Shown: positions 54,155-63,229 of the stretch, piece by piece
Position numbering within the stretch: the first letter of the stretch is position 1
How the letters are laid out: each line of letters begins with the position of its first letter
Assembly: GCA_963678095.2 (NCBI GenBank)
Contig: OY782746.1
Location: forward strand, 806,001 to 870,000
DNA: 64,000 nt
Origin: G963678095 sp963678095
GTDB lineage: Bacteria; Bacillota; Negativicutes; Selenomonadales; Selenomonadaceae
Direction: 5' to 3'
The notes under the pieces: generated by a model
What the model was told of the DNA's origin: nothing
Seen by the model: the letters and a program-made list of their open reading frames with translations, nothing else
The model's database searches: none
Program-made: the position numbers and the translations under genes

Positions 54155-55684
54155 TTATAATGGAATATTGCCATGCTTTTTGGCAGGGCGATCTTCACGC
54201 TTGCTAGCAAGCATATTCAATGCTGTGATAATACGAGGTCTTGTTTCGTAAGGTTCAATAACCATGTCAACATAACCGCGTTCAGCAGCTTTGTAAGGAG
54301 TTGCAAACTCTTCAACATATTCAGCTGTTTTCTTTTCAACATCCGGATCCTTACGGAAAATGATGTTGGCAGCGCCAGCCGGACCCATAACAGCAATTTC
54401 AGCTGTCGGCCAAGCCATAACCTGGTCAGCGCCAAGTTCACGGCAGCACATAGCGATATAAGATCCGCCATAAGCTTTACGAGTGATAACAGTAACTTTC
54501 GGAACCGTTGCTTCACTGTATGCATAGAGCATTTTTGCACCATGACGGATGATACCGCCGTATTCCTGATCGGTTCCCGGCAAAAAGCCCGGTACATCAA
54601 CAAGATTGACGAGCGGAATGTTAAACGCATCACAGAAACGGATGAAACGAGCCGATTTATCGGAAGCATTTACATCAAGGCAACCAGCCATAACTGCCGG
54701 CTGATTGGCGATAATCCCCACTGATCTGCCGTCGAAACGAGCAAAGCAAGTGATGATGTTTTTCGCAAAATGTTCATGAACTTCATAGAAATCGCCATTA
54801 TCAACCAGCGAAGTGATGACATCGCGCATATCATACGGTGCATTCGGATTATCCGGAATAACCGTATTGAGACTTTCATCCATGCGGGAGGCATCATCAT
54901 CTGTTTCCACAATCGGAGAATCTTCCATATTGTTGCTCGGCAGGAAGCTGAGCAGGTAACGGATCTGATTGATGCAATCTTCTTCGTTTTCGGCAGCAAA
55001 ATGAGCTACACCCGAAGTCGAGTTATGCGTCATCGCACCACCGAGTTGTTCCGCTGTAACTTCTTCCGCTGTAACGGATTTGATAACAGCCGGACCAGTG
55101 ATAAACATCTGGCTGGTGTTTTTCACCATATAGATAAAGTCGGTAATTGCCGGTGAGTAAACGGCACCGCCGGCACATGGTCCCATGATTACGGAAATCT
55201 GCGGGATAACACCGGATGCTGTTGTATTTCTGAAGAATATGTTGCCATAGCCGCTCAGTGCATCAACAGCTTCCTGAATGCGTGCTCCGCCGGAATCATT
55301 GATTCCGATAACCGGGGCACCCATTTTCATTGCCAAATCCATAACCTTGCAGATTTTAGCAGCATGCATTTCTCCCAGGGAACCGCCTTCTACCGTAAAG
55401 TCCTGTGCATATGCATAGACAAGACGGCCATCAACCGTACCATAACCGGATACAACACCTTCACCTGGCAAATCTTTCTTTTCCTGACCGAAGTTCGTGC
55501 AGCGATGCTTCATGAACTGGTCGAGCTCAACGAATGTGTTTTCATCAAAGAACAAGTTAATGCGTTCACGGGCTGTCATTTTTCCCTTTTGATGCTGCTT
55601 TTCAACACGGCTGGCACCGCCGCCCTGCATAACTTTTTCTCGTTTTTCATTCATGAGATCAATTTTTTCTTGAACAGTAGCCAT
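54155..55684 (-). CDS. mmdA: Methylmalonyl-CoA decarboxylase alpha subunit (carboxyltransferase)
   Basis: 509 residues, crotonase-fold carboxyltransferase with two halves: the N-terminal half has FVELDQFMKHRCTNFG, MGAPVIGINDSGGARIQE and VIMGPCAGGAVYSP; the C-terminal half has VDVPGFLPGTDQEYGGIIRH, ITRKAYGGSYIAMC and AEIAVMGPAGAANIIF. It moves the carboxyl group of (S)-methylmalonyl-CoA to biotin. The same fold is used by propionyl-CoA carboxylase beta; gene context favours the decarboxylating direction. Confidence 0.93.
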   Translation of the reverse strand: MATVQEKIDLMNEKREKVMQGGGASRVEKQHQKGKMTARERINLFFDENTFVELDQFMKHRCTNFGQEKKDLPGEGVVSGYGTVDGRLVYAYAQDFTVEGGSLGEMHAAKICKVMDLAMKMGAPVIGINDSGGARIQEAVDALSGYGNIFFRNTTASGVIPQISVIMGPCAGGAVYSPAITDFIYMVKNTSQMFITGPAVIKSVTAEEVTAEQLGGAMTHNSTSGVAHFAAENEEDCINQIRYLLSFLPSNNMEDSPIVETDDDASRMDESLNTVIPDNPNAPYDMRDVITSLVDNGDFYEVHEHFAKNIITCFARFDGRSVGIIANQPAVMAGCLDVNASDKSARFIRFCDAFNIPLVNLVDVPGFLPGTDQEYGGIIRHGAKMLYAYSEATVPKVTVITRKAYGGSYIAMCCRELGADQVMAWPTAEIAVMGPAGAANIIFRKDPDVEKKTAEYVEEFATPYKAAERGYVDMVIEPYETRPRIITALNMLASKREDRPAKKHGNIPL

Positions 55685-55745
55685 TTTTTACCTCCTACAA
55701 AGTAGCTCTTTCTTTCATGGAATAAAATTCCACTGTATAATCTTC

Positions 55746-55775
55746 TCGCCGGCGCTGCCTGAGCAGCTCCGGCGA
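55746..55775 (-). other. GC-rich hairpin between epimerase and mmdA genes
   Basis: TCGCCGGCGCTGC (55746-55758) pairs with 55763-55775 with one mismatch around a 4-base loop. On the minus strand no T-run follows, so it is more likely an mRNA stabiliser or processing site than a terminator. Confidence 0.75.
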
Positions 55776-55797
55776 AAAAAACAACCTTCAGCTTACC

Positions 55798-56211
55798 TTA
55801 TTTATTGCGCTGGCAAAGTTCTACCAGAATACCGCTCATTTTCGGATGAACGAAAGCAATGCTCGATCCGCCGGCACCATAACGAGGTTTTTCGTCGATC
55901 ATACGAACGCCTTTTGCTTTGAGATCAGCTAAAGTCTGTTCGATATCATCTACGCGCAAAGCAATATGCTGAATGCCGCTGCGGCCGCCATTTTTTTCTA
56001 AGAATTTAGCAATCGGACCGTCTGCTGTAGTGGATTCCAAAAGTTCAACTTCGCTGTCGCCGGACGGAATGAAACAAACTTTTACACTCTGTTCTTCAAC
56101 AACTTCTTCTCCACTAGCTTCCATACCAAGCACTTCTGTATAAAATTTCTTTGCTTCTTCCAAGTTTGGAACTGCAATGCCAATATGATCGATTCTGTCA
56201 ATTTTAAACAT
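55798..56211 (-). CDS. mce: Methylmalonyl-CoA epimerase
   Basis: 137 residues, vicinal-oxygen-chelate fold. Interconverts (R)- and (S)-methylmalonyl-CoA, linking mutase to decarboxylase. Metal ligands lie in IDHIGIAVPNLEEAKKFY (His), SGIQHIALRVDDIE (His) and the C-terminal GILVELCQ (Glu). I chose ATG 56211, with GGAGG upstream, over an ATG 15 bases earlier. Confidence 0.95.
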   Translation of the reverse strand: MFKIDRIDHIGIAVPNLEEAKKFYTEVLGMEASGEEVVEEQSVKVCFIPSGDSEVELLESTTADGPIAKFLEKNGGRSGIQHIALRVDDIEQTLADLKAKGVRMIDEKPRYGAGGSSIAFVHPKMSGILVELCQRNK

Positions 56212-56260
56212 GTAAAATACCTCCAAATATATATTAAGTAATAATGTGTATTACTTAATT

Positions 56261-57199
56261 TTATTTTAACATATCTTTGATGATACCGCTAACAATACTG
56301 TACGGATCAGCCTGATGCTCTTTGATCTGCTGGACATAATCATCAAGCTTGCCTGTAGCGACAATTTTTTTAGTGATATATCCGCCGATGCTACCATGCA
56401 GAATGTCGAGTATCTCATTTCTTGTCCGTTCGGTCCGCCTAATAGTCAACTGCCCATTTTCCTTAATATGTGCATAGTGCTCTTCAATCTTTGCGATCAG
56501 TTCATCTATGCCCTTGCTCTGGCTGGCAACAACCTGTTGGATTGGCGGACGCCAATCGTTCATATTGCCATCGAGATCAAGCATCATATTGAGTTCAATA
56601 TTGAGTTTGTCTGCGCCGTCATGATCGGCCTTATTTATCGCAAACACATCGCCGATTTCAAGAATACCGGCCTTGATAGCTTGGATATCATCGCCCATTC
56701 CCGGAATTAATACGACCATTGTCGTATCAGCCGCTTTGACGATATCGACCTCCGACTGTCCGACACCGACAGTTTCAACAAAAATAATATCTTTGCCAAA
56801 AGCGTCCATCGCCTTGACAGCATCTGCTGTTTTCTGCGATAAGCCGCCCAGACTGCCGCGTGTCCCCATGCTCCGGATAAACACACCCTCATCAAGGGTG
56901 AGATCATTCATGCGAATACGGTCTCCCAAAATTGCCCCGCCCGAAAACGGACTGGTTGGGTCAACTGCTATAATACCTACGGTCTTGCCCATTTTTCGAT
57001 AAGCTGTCGCCAGCCGATCGGTCAATGTACTTTTACCAGCCCCCGGAGGGCCGGTGATTCCCAGCACAAATGCATTCCCTGTGTGCGGATATAATTTCCT
57101 CATAATATCGGTAGCTTCATCGTATTCGTTTTCAATCGCTGTAATCGCCCGCGACAAAGCCAATCGGGACCCGTTTAAGAGCTCCTGTGCTATATCCAT
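56261..57199 (-). CDS. meaB: Methylmalonyl-CoA mutase-associated GTPase MeaB
   Basis: 312 residues, G3E GTPase that protects mutase and gates cobalamin loading. P-loop GPPGAGKSTL (about 50-60), the Mg/switch region DPTSPFSGGAILGDRIRM, SMGTRGSLGGLS, VETVGVGQSEVDI, and NKADHDGAD (guanine specificity). Encoded between the B12 subunit and the epimerase. ATG. Confidence 0.95.
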   Translation of the reverse strand: MDIAQELLNGSRLALSRAITAIENEYDEATDIMRKLYPHTGNAFVLGITGPPGAGKSTLTDRLATAYRKMGKTVGIIAVDPTSPFSGGAILGDRIRMNDLTLDEGVFIRSMGTRGSLGGLSQKTADAVKAMDAFGKDIIFVETVGVGQSEVDIVKAADTTMVVLIPGMGDDIQAIKAGILEIGDVFAINKADHDGADKLNIELNMMLDLDGNMNDWRPPIQQVVASQSKGIDELIAKIEEHYAHIKENGQLTIRRTERTRNEILDILHGSIGGYITKKIVATGKLDDYVQQIKEHQADPYSIVSGIIKDMLK

Positions 57200-57225
57200 T
57201 TTTGCACCACCTTTGGCATAAGCGC

Positions 57226-57251
57226 GCCCTCTTAAATATGTCTAAGAGGGC
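57226..57251 (-). other. Hairpin between mutase B12 subunit and meaB genes
   Basis: GCCCTCTTA (57226-57234) pairs exactly with TAAGAGGGC (57243-57251). No T-run follows on the minus strand. It may stabilise the upstream (mutase) part of the transcript. Confidence 0.7.
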
Positions 57252-57268
57252 TCTGCTTTTATGTCAAA

Positions 57269-57661
57269 TTATTTTACATTTTCTTTGATGAATTTAATGA
57301 TATCGCCTGTCGGTGTACCCGGAGTGAATACGCCCGCAACGCCAGCTTCCTTAAGCGCCGGGATATCACCTTCCGGAATAACGCCGCCGCCGATGATCAA
57401 AGCGTCCGTCAAACCTTTTTCTCTTACTAATTTTACAATTTTCGGGAAAAGATGCGGATGAGCTCCGGAGAGGATGCTCATTGCCACAACATTTACGTCT
57501 TCCTGAAGCGCTGCTTCAGCGATCTGTTCCGGCGTCTGGCGAAGGCCAGTGTATATTACTTCAAAGCCGGCATCACGAAGTGCACGGGCTACAACTTTTG
57601 CTCCACGGTCATGACCATCAAGACCAGGTTTTGCTACTAATACTCTAATGCGTTTTTCCAT
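57269..57661 (-). CDS. Methylmalonyl-CoA mutase, cobalamin-binding subunit
   Basis: 130 residues, equal to the C-terminal B12 domain of fused mutases. The lower-ligand motif [14 protein letters not shown] (DxHxxG) gives His for base-off cobalamin, with the downstream [15 protein letters not shown] and [15 protein letters not shown] that hold the nucleotide tail. Encoded separately from the catalytic subunit, 29 bases after it, as in some anaerobes and archaea. ATG. Confidence 0.94.
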   Translation of the reverse strand: MEKRIRVLVAKPGLDGHDRGAKVVARALRDAGFEVIYTGLRQTPEQIAEAALQEDVNVVAMSILSGAHPHLFPKIVKLVREKGLTDALIIGGGVIPEGDIPALKEAGVAGVFTPGTPTGDIIKFIKENVK

Positions 57662-57690
57662 CGTATTGTCCCTCCAACTCTCACTATTAA

Positions 57691-59337
57691 TTACAGGTTA
57701 ACATGTGCTTCATATTCACCGAATACTTTGCGCATAACGCCACAGATTTCACCCAGTGTAGCATATGTCTTAACAGCAGCCAGAATATGCGGCATGAGGT
57801 TTTCTTCTTCATCCTGGCAGGATTTTTCAAGCGTAGCCAATGCGGCCTGAACAGCTGCATTATCACGGTTGGCTCTCATATCAGCCAATTTTGCCTTCTG
57901 TTTTTCGCCAACCGAAGCATCTACGCGCAGAAGACCTTCTACTGGTTTTTCTTCAACCTGGAATTTGTTTACGCCAACAATAACTTTAGCATTGGCTTCA
58001 ACATCCATCTGCCATTTATAAGCACTGTCCTGAATTTCTTTCTGAATATATCCTTTTTCGATTGCAGTAACGGCGCCGCCGATTTCATCGATTTTTTTGA
58101 TATATTCCCAAGCTTCAGCTTCAATCTTGTTGGTGAGGGCTTCTACATAGTAGGAACCTGCAAGCGGATCGATTACATCAGCCAAACCACTTTCATAGGC
58201 AACAATCTGCTGCGTACGAAGGGCAACCATTACGGAATCTTCCGTAGGCAGAGCCAAGGCTTCATCACGGGAATTTGTATGCAACGACTGCGTACCGCCC
58301 ATTACAGCTGCAGCTGTCTGCAAGGCAACACGAACGATGTTGTTGTTCGGCTGCTGTGCTGTCAGCATGGAACCAGCTGTCTGCGTGTGTACGCGAAGCA
58401 TCCAGGATTTAGGGTTTTTGGCCTGGAAACGTTCTTTCATTACTTTTGCCCATACACGACGGGAAGCTCTGAATTTAGCAACTTCTTCAAGTACGTTGTT
58501 ATGCGCATTCCAGAAGAACGAGAGACGACCAGCGAAAGCATCAACATCAAGGCCAGCCTTGATTGCTGCTTCACAATAAGCAATACCGTCAGCAATTGTG
58601 AAAGCAATTTCCTGCGATGCTGTCGAACCTGCTTCACGGATATGATAACCAGAAATGGAAATTGTGTTCCATTTCGGTACATGTTTGGAACAATATTCAA
58701 AGATATTAGTGATCAAACGCATCGAAGGGCGCGGCGGGAAAATGTAGGTGCCACGAGCAGCATATTCTTTAAGAATATCGTTCTGGATTGTCCCTTTGAG
58801 CTGATCTGCTGCTACACCCTGTTTTTCAGCAACAGCAATGTACATAGCAAGCAAAACCGATGCCGGTGCATTGATCGTCATCGAAGTGGAAACTTTGCCA
58901 AGATCGATCTTGTCAAAGAGAACTTCCATATCAGCCAAGGAGTCAATAGCAACCCCTACTTTACCAACTTCACCTTCGGAGATTTCATCATCAGAGTCAT
59001 AACCGATCTGTGTCGGCAAGTCAAATGCGCAAGACAGACCCGTCGCACCGGATTCAATCAGGTAACGATAGCGTTTGTTGGATTCTTCGGCTGTCGAAAA
59101 ACCTGCATACATACGCATCGTCCAGAAACGACCACGGTACATTGTCGGCTGCACGCCGCGAGTGAAAGGATATACGCCCGGGAAACCGATTTCATCGGCA
59201 TAATCTGTATCTTTTACATCAAGTGGTGTGTACAGGCGCTGTGCTGGAACATTAGCGCGCTCCGGGAATTTTGCGATTGCTTTTTCTACATTGGCCTGAT
59301 ATTTAGCCAGTTCAGCTTGAATTTTTTCATTGCTCAT
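57691..59337 (-). CDS. Methylmalonyl-CoA mutase, catalytic subunit
   Basis: 548 residues, the TIM-barrel part of the mutase; interconverts succinyl-CoA and (R)-methylmalonyl-CoA. Landmarks: [52 protein letters not shown] and [19 protein letters not shown]. The YxG and RxxY-type substrate residues are present. The B12 subunit is the next gene. It follows the CoA-transferase by 20 bases. Confidence 0.96.
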   Translation of the reverse strand: MSNEKIQAELAKYQANVEKAIAKFPERANVPAQRLYTPLDVKDTDYADEIGFPGVYPFTRGVQPTMYRGRFWTMRMYAGFSTAEESNKRYRYLIESGATGLSCAFDLPTQIGYDSDDEISEGEVGKVGVAIDSLADMEVLFDKIDLGKVSTSMTINAPASVLLAMYIAVAEKQGVAADQLKGTIQNDILKEYAARGTYIFPPRPSMRLITNIFEYCSKHVPKWNTISISGYHIREAGSTASQEIAFTIADGIAYCEAAIKAGLDVDAFAGRLSFFWNAHNNVLEEVAKFRASRRVWAKVMKERFQAKNPKSWMLRVHTQTAGSMLTAQQPNNNIVRVALQTAAAVMGGTQSLHTNSRDEALALPTEDSVMVALRTQQIVAYESGLADVIDPLAGSYYVEALTNKIEAEAWEYIKKIDEIGGAVTAIEKGYIQKEIQDSAYKWQMDVEANAKVIVGVNKFQVEEKPVEGLLRVDASVGEKQKAKLADMRANRDNAAVQAALATLEKSCQDEEENLMPHILAAVKTYATLGEICGVMRKVFGEYEAHVNL

Positions 59338-59357
59338 AATGGAAATTGCCCCCCTGC

Positions 59358-60863
59358 TTATTTCTTCATTGTACCTGTTTCAATGAATCTTTCATGCCAT
59401 GACAACGCTTCATTGATGATATGCGGTGTATGTGCATGTTTGGTAATTTGCTCAGCTCTATCTAAATATTCCTGCAGCATTGGCTTGTAATCCGGATGTG
59501 CGCAGTTTTCAATAATGACACGTGCGCGCTCACGCGGTGATAATCCGCGCAAATCAGCCAAGCCCTGTTCGGTGATGATGACATCAACATCATGCTCCGT
59601 GTGATCTACATGAGAACACATTGGCACGATCGATGAAATCAAACCATTCTTCGCCGTGGAAGTGGTGAAGAAGCATGTCAGATATGCGTTGCGGGCAAAA
59701 TCGCCCGATCCGCCAATACCATTCATCATCTTTGTCCCCATGATATGTGTGGAATTCACATTACCATAGATATCACATTCAATCGCCGTGTTCATGGCAA
59801 TAATGCCGATGCGACGAGCCACTTCCGGGCTATTGGCGATTTCCTGCGGACGAAGCATGATATGCTTGCGATATTCTTTTATATTCTTATAGAAACGTTC
59901 CTGTCCATCCGGTGATGGCGACAGAGACGTACCAGAAGCAAAACTCAGTTTACCAGCATCGATCAAGTCGAACATGCCGTCCTGAATAACTTCGGTATAT
60001 ACGGACAAATCCGTGAGATCCGAATCAACAAACCCGCTGATTACCGCATTTGCCACATTACCAACGCCAGACTGAAGCGGCAGAAGGTTTTTCGGCAGGC
60101 GGCCGGCTTTAACTTCATTGTGAAGAAATTCGATCATAAAATGCGACATATTTTTCGAGTCCTGGTCAATTTCACCAAATGGACGCGTTTTGTCTTTGAT
60201 ATCACATGGCACTATGTACTTTATTTTGTCCGGTGTGCATGGAATATACGGTGTGCCGATGCGGTCATTTGCTTTGACAATCGGGATTGGAAGACGATGC
60301 GGTGGATCAAGTGGAACATACACATCATGCATTCCTTCGAGGTCTACCGGCTGTGATGTATTCACTTCAACGATAACTACGTCTGCCGTCTGCACATAAG
60401 ACGCCGAGTTTCCCAGAGAAGTCGTTGGAATGATATTGCCTTCTTCAGTGATTGCGCAAGCCTCAACGATAGCAACGTCAATTTTTCCGCCCATGAAGCC
60501 ATAGCGGGCAAGCTGCGCCGATTCACTCAAATGAAGATCGCAGTACTCTACTTCACCGCTGTTTAGCTGTGTGCGAAGTACTTTATCGGTCTGATATGGC
60601 ATACGTCTTTTAATGCCGTGAACCTTTGCTAATGCACCGTCGAGTTCTGGGCCAACGGAAGCCCCCGTCCATAAATTAATCTGAAACGGCTCTTTTTCCA
60701 TTCTCTTGGCAAGCGCCAAAGGAACTGCTTTTGGATACCCCGCCGGGGTAAATCCACTTGTACCAATGTTCATATTAGGCTTGATGAAAGCTGCTGCTTC
60801 CTCCGCACTAACGATCTTTGCCTGCAATTCTTTATTGCGCACTCGATCGAGAATATCAATCAT
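59358..60863 (-). CDS. Acyl-CoA:carboxylate CoA-transferase (probable propionyl-CoA:succinate type)
   Basis: 501 residues, class I CoA-transferase of the Cat1/acetyl-CoA hydrolase family. Signatures: [19 protein letters not shown] at the N-terminus, [13 protein letters not shown], and the [17 protein letters not shown] region near the catalytic Glu. In context it most likely moves CoA from propionyl-CoA to succinate, closing the propionate cycle; acetate use cannot be excluded. ATG with GGAGG. First gene of the operon. Confidence 0.9.
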   Translation of the reverse strand: MIDILDRVRNKELQAKIVSAEEAAAFIKPNMNIGTSGFTPAGYPKAVPLALAKRMEKEPFQINLWTGASVGPELDGALAKVHGIKRRMPYQTDKVLRTQLNSGEVEYCDLHLSESAQLARYGFMGGKIDVAIVEACAITEEGNIIPTTSLGNSASYVQTADVVIVEVNTSQPVDLEGMHDVYVPLDPPHRLPIPIVKANDRIGTPYIPCTPDKIKYIVPCDIKDKTRPFGEIDQDSKNMSHFMIEFLHNEVKAGRLPKNLLPLQSGVGNVANAVISGFVDSDLTDLSVYTEVIQDGMFDLIDAGKLSFASGTSLSPSPDGQERFYKNIKEYRKHIMLRPQEIANSPEVARRIGIIAMNTAIECDIYGNVNSTHIMGTKMMNGIGGSGDFARNAYLTCFFTTSTAKNGLISSIVPMCSHVDHTEHDVDVIITEQGLADLRGLSPRERARVIIENCAHPDYKPMLQEYLDRAEQITKHAHTPHIINEALSWHERFIETGTMKK

Positions 60864-60923
60864 TGATAAAATCCTCCCTCATTAGGTCAACTCTAACTTG
60901 GCCTTTAGTCTTTTGACTAACAC

Positions 60924-60932
60924 ATAATACCA
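60924..60932 (-). promoter_or_regulatory. Extended -10 element of the propionate operon promoter
   Basis: TGGTATTAT (60932-60924, minus strand) is an extended -10, about 61 bases before the CoA-transferase start. Direct repeats CTTTTGAC at 60909-60916 and 60935-60942 flank it and may bind a regulator. The 346-base gap up to rex otherwise holds only AT-rich sequence and the rex terminator. Confidence 0.55.
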
Positions 60933-61076
60933 GACTTTTGACAAATTCGTGTAAACAAAATCTTGCACAAAGCATCTATGTATAACTAGAAATTATCATA
61001 AAAGTCATTAATAATTATAGATTATCATAGCAACATGCATTAGTTATATCCCATTGACAAGCATACCACTACAAAT

Positions 61077-61118
61077 AAAAGCCGTCAAGATAGATATTTC
61101 GTCTTTCTGACGGCTTTT
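61077..61118. terminator. Terminator of rex
   Basis: AAAAGCCGTCA (61077-61087) pairs with TGACGGCTTTT (61108-61118), with further AGA/TCT pairing inside. A and T runs on both flanks make it usable in both directions; rex is the natural client. Confidence 0.9.
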
Positions 61119-61210
61119 TTCCCTCTGATTGTGAAAATATGTTCAATCTTTAATTGATTCATCAGGGCTTGCGGATTTGACAAAATTTTCATACAGAAAA
61201 AATTTTTTCT

Positions 61211-61840
61211 TTATTTGCGTGTGATATGGTATGACAAACTGCTCAATCCGACTGATAGATCCTCATTGACAATATGAACCGCTGTAGGAACCTGCATTTT
61301 AATTGGAGCAAAATTCCAAATGCCGCGGACACCGGCAGCAACCAACTGATCGGCTACCCCCTGGGCGAAGGCAGCCGGAACGGCAATAATGCCAATATGA
61401 ATATTGCGTTCTTCCACAATCCGGTCGAGCTCAGCAATGTCTTCGACCTTTATGTGATTGACGGTCGTGCCGATGACATTTGTATCCTGATCAAACAGAG
61501 CCACCAAATTAAAGCCAAGCGTCACGAAATTCTGATAATTGGCCAGAGCTACCCCCAGATGACCGATTCCAATGACAGCAATATTCCAGTGATTATCAAG
61601 TCCTAATATTTCACCAACATTGCGTTTGAGTTCATTCACATAATAGCCAACGCCTTTTTTGCCAAATTGTCCAAACGAAGCCAAATCCTTGCGAATTTGC
61701 TCCGGGGTAATGCTCAGACGGCGACCAAGATCGTCGGATGAAATGATGTCTATCCCTTCATCTTGTGCCAGCCGCAGCGTGCGAAAATACAGCGGCAATC
61801 GATCAATTGTCGCCTTCGATATTGCAATTTGTCCTTTCAA
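61211..61840 (-). CDS. rex: Redox-sensing transcriptional repressor Rex
   Basis: 209 residues. Senses the NADH/NAD+ ratio and represses fermentation genes at low NADH. The N-terminal winged helix has LSITPEQIRKDLASFGQFG; the Rossmann domain has IAVIGIGHLGVALANYQNF, and the C-terminal swap helix follows. TTG start at 61840 with GGGGAGG 7 bases upstream. It lies upstream of the propionate operon, suggesting possible control; I found no clear Rex palindrome there. Confidence 0.95.
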   Translation of the reverse strand: MKGQIAISKATIDRLPLYFRTLRLAQDEGIDIISSDDLGRRLSITPEQIRKDLASFGQFGKKGVGYYVNELKRNVGEILGLDNHWNIAVIGIGHLGVALANYQNFVTLGFNLVALFDQDTNVIGTTVNHIKVEDIAELDRIVEERNIHIGIIAVPAAFAQGVADQLVAAGVRGIWNFAPIKMQVPTAVHIVNEDLSVGLSSLSYHITRK

Positions 61841-61894
61841 TGTAAAGCCTCCCCTAGTGCATAGCCTGCTGCACCATCTATAATTTTCCTAATT

Positions 61895-61923
61895 TATATA
61901 GTATTATCCTGCATACTCCTCAA
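61895..61923 (-). promoter_or_regulatory. Probable promoter of rex
   Basis: On the minus strand TTGAGG (61923-61918), 17-base spacer, TATATA (61900-61895). It overlaps the last codons of the upstream membrane protein gene. Confidence 0.6.
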
Positions 61924-63133
61924 AACTGAGCACCATCAGCGCCCCGAGCAGCCAAAACAACATCGACGATTCAATATTAAATAAAACATAGTCCGTAATT
62001 CCATTGAGAGCTATCGATAACAGTGCCAGACCGCAGCCCAGCAACAGTCCATTCAAAAATCTTGATTCCCGCAAATTCCCAGCCGAAAGGCCCTTCCAGA
62101 GCAGGCCAAAAAAGAAGGTCATAAAACTGAGGCACCCAGCAATTCCAATTTCAGCCGCAAAATTTAAATACATATTATGCGCATGGACTATTTTAACCGA
62201 CGTATCATTTATATAGAAATCATACGCAGGGTATACCATCCAGTAGGATCCCCACCCAATGCCAAGCAGCGGGTGATCAAGAATCATGGCTATTGTGCTC
62301 TCCCAAAAAGCCAACCGCATTTCAGAGGAAGTATCCATACCGCCAAATACAGAAACAAGCCGGTCCGCCAGCGCTGGCTGCACAGCTAAAATCACTGCCG
62401 CCAGTGCAATACAGCCCAATAAGATGCGCCGGTCTTTCAATAATCCATAACCGGCAATGACCAAGGCCATACTCAAACAAGCTCCGCGGGCATACGTCAT
62501 CGATAAGCAGATGGCCAGCAAGCAAAAAAAGCCTGCGAGCAAGATCCGCTTTTTCCGTTCTTCCAGCCAGCAAAACATGCCAAATACAACAGACATCACG
62601 ACATCAAGGTATCCCGCTAAAATGTTTGGATTTTCCCAAGTTGAAAATACGCGCGTTTTTAATTCTGGAAAGGCCTCGCCATCAACCCACTTCATGGCGC
62701 TTATGTCAATGCCAAAAATATACTGATGAAATCCATATAAAACGACCAACAAGGCCGAAATGCCGAGAGCGTAGACAATCTGCTGCATCTGGCGCAAAGT
62801 CGTTACGTTCTGCACGACCAGAAGATAAGTAAGTACATATCTGCCCACCAGATTGTAATAATTATAAAAACTAAACGCAGGGTCTGGCGAAACCGCTACC
62901 GAAAGTCCACTGATTACCGTAAATATCGCAATGGGCAAGTCGAAGATCGTCCGACGAAAGCTTCTGTTCTTACCACTGGCAATCATTTTTATACTATATA
63001 AAAAAATCCCAATTCCCAGAGAAAGACTTGCCATAAAGGGCATAAGTGCCAGAAAAAATGCCAACGATGCGATTGCATAAAAAATCAGCTGATCAAGATC
63101 CTGGAGCAAACGTTTTTTTCTAAATATATTCAC
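61904..63133 (-). CDS. O-antigen ligase / Wzy-like polysaccharide membrane protein
   Basis: 409 residues with about ten to twelve membrane helices and a large loop at about 290-335 (LGIGWGSYWMVYPAYDF; KIVHAHNMYLNFAAEIGIAG). This His-containing pattern matches the Wzy_C (O-antigen ligase) family. It may ligate O-antigen to lipid A core or polymerise a surface glycan; no other glycan gene adjoins it, so the substrate is unknown. An outer-membrane role fits a diderm Firmicute. Confidence 0.85.
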   Translation of the reverse strand: MNIFRKKRLLQDLDQLIFYAIASLAFFLALMPFMASLSLGIGIFLYSIKMIASGKNRSFRRTIFDLPIAIFTVISGLSVAVSPDPAFSFYNYYNLVGRYVLTYLLVVQNVTTLRQMQQIVYALGISALLVVLYGFHQYIFGIDISAMKWVDGEAFPELKTRVFSTWENPNILAGYLDVVMSVVFGMFCWLEERKKRILLAGFFCLLAICLSMTYARGACLSMALVIAGYGLLKDRRILLGCIALAAVILAVQPALADRLVSVFGGMDTSSEMRLAFWESTIAMILDHPLLGIGWGSYWMVYPAYDFYINDTSVKIVHAHNMYLNFAAEIGIAGCLSFMTFFFGLLWKGLSAGNLRESRFLNGLLLGCGLALLSIALNGITDYVLFNIESSMLFWLLGALMVLSFEEYAG

Positions 63134-63229
63134 ATTCTCACCTTTTTACCTCTTGTGATTCAAAAAGAAAGGAAATCGACCAACTATAGTATTTCTACCG
63201 CAGCGGCCAATTCCCTTTTTTTATGCCAT

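Noticed and set aside
57703..59490. A 595-codon open frame on the + strand, antisense to the mutase catalytic gene
   Set aside because: It mirrors a highly expressed, strongly conserved gene with biased codon use. The translation is rich in Cys, Phe, His and Asn with no domain, and there is no ribosome site.
60890..61070. A Rex operator before the propionate operon
   Set aside because: TTTGACAAATTCGTGTAAAC is only loosely palindromic and does not fit the TTGTxAxxxxxxTxACAA pattern well enough.
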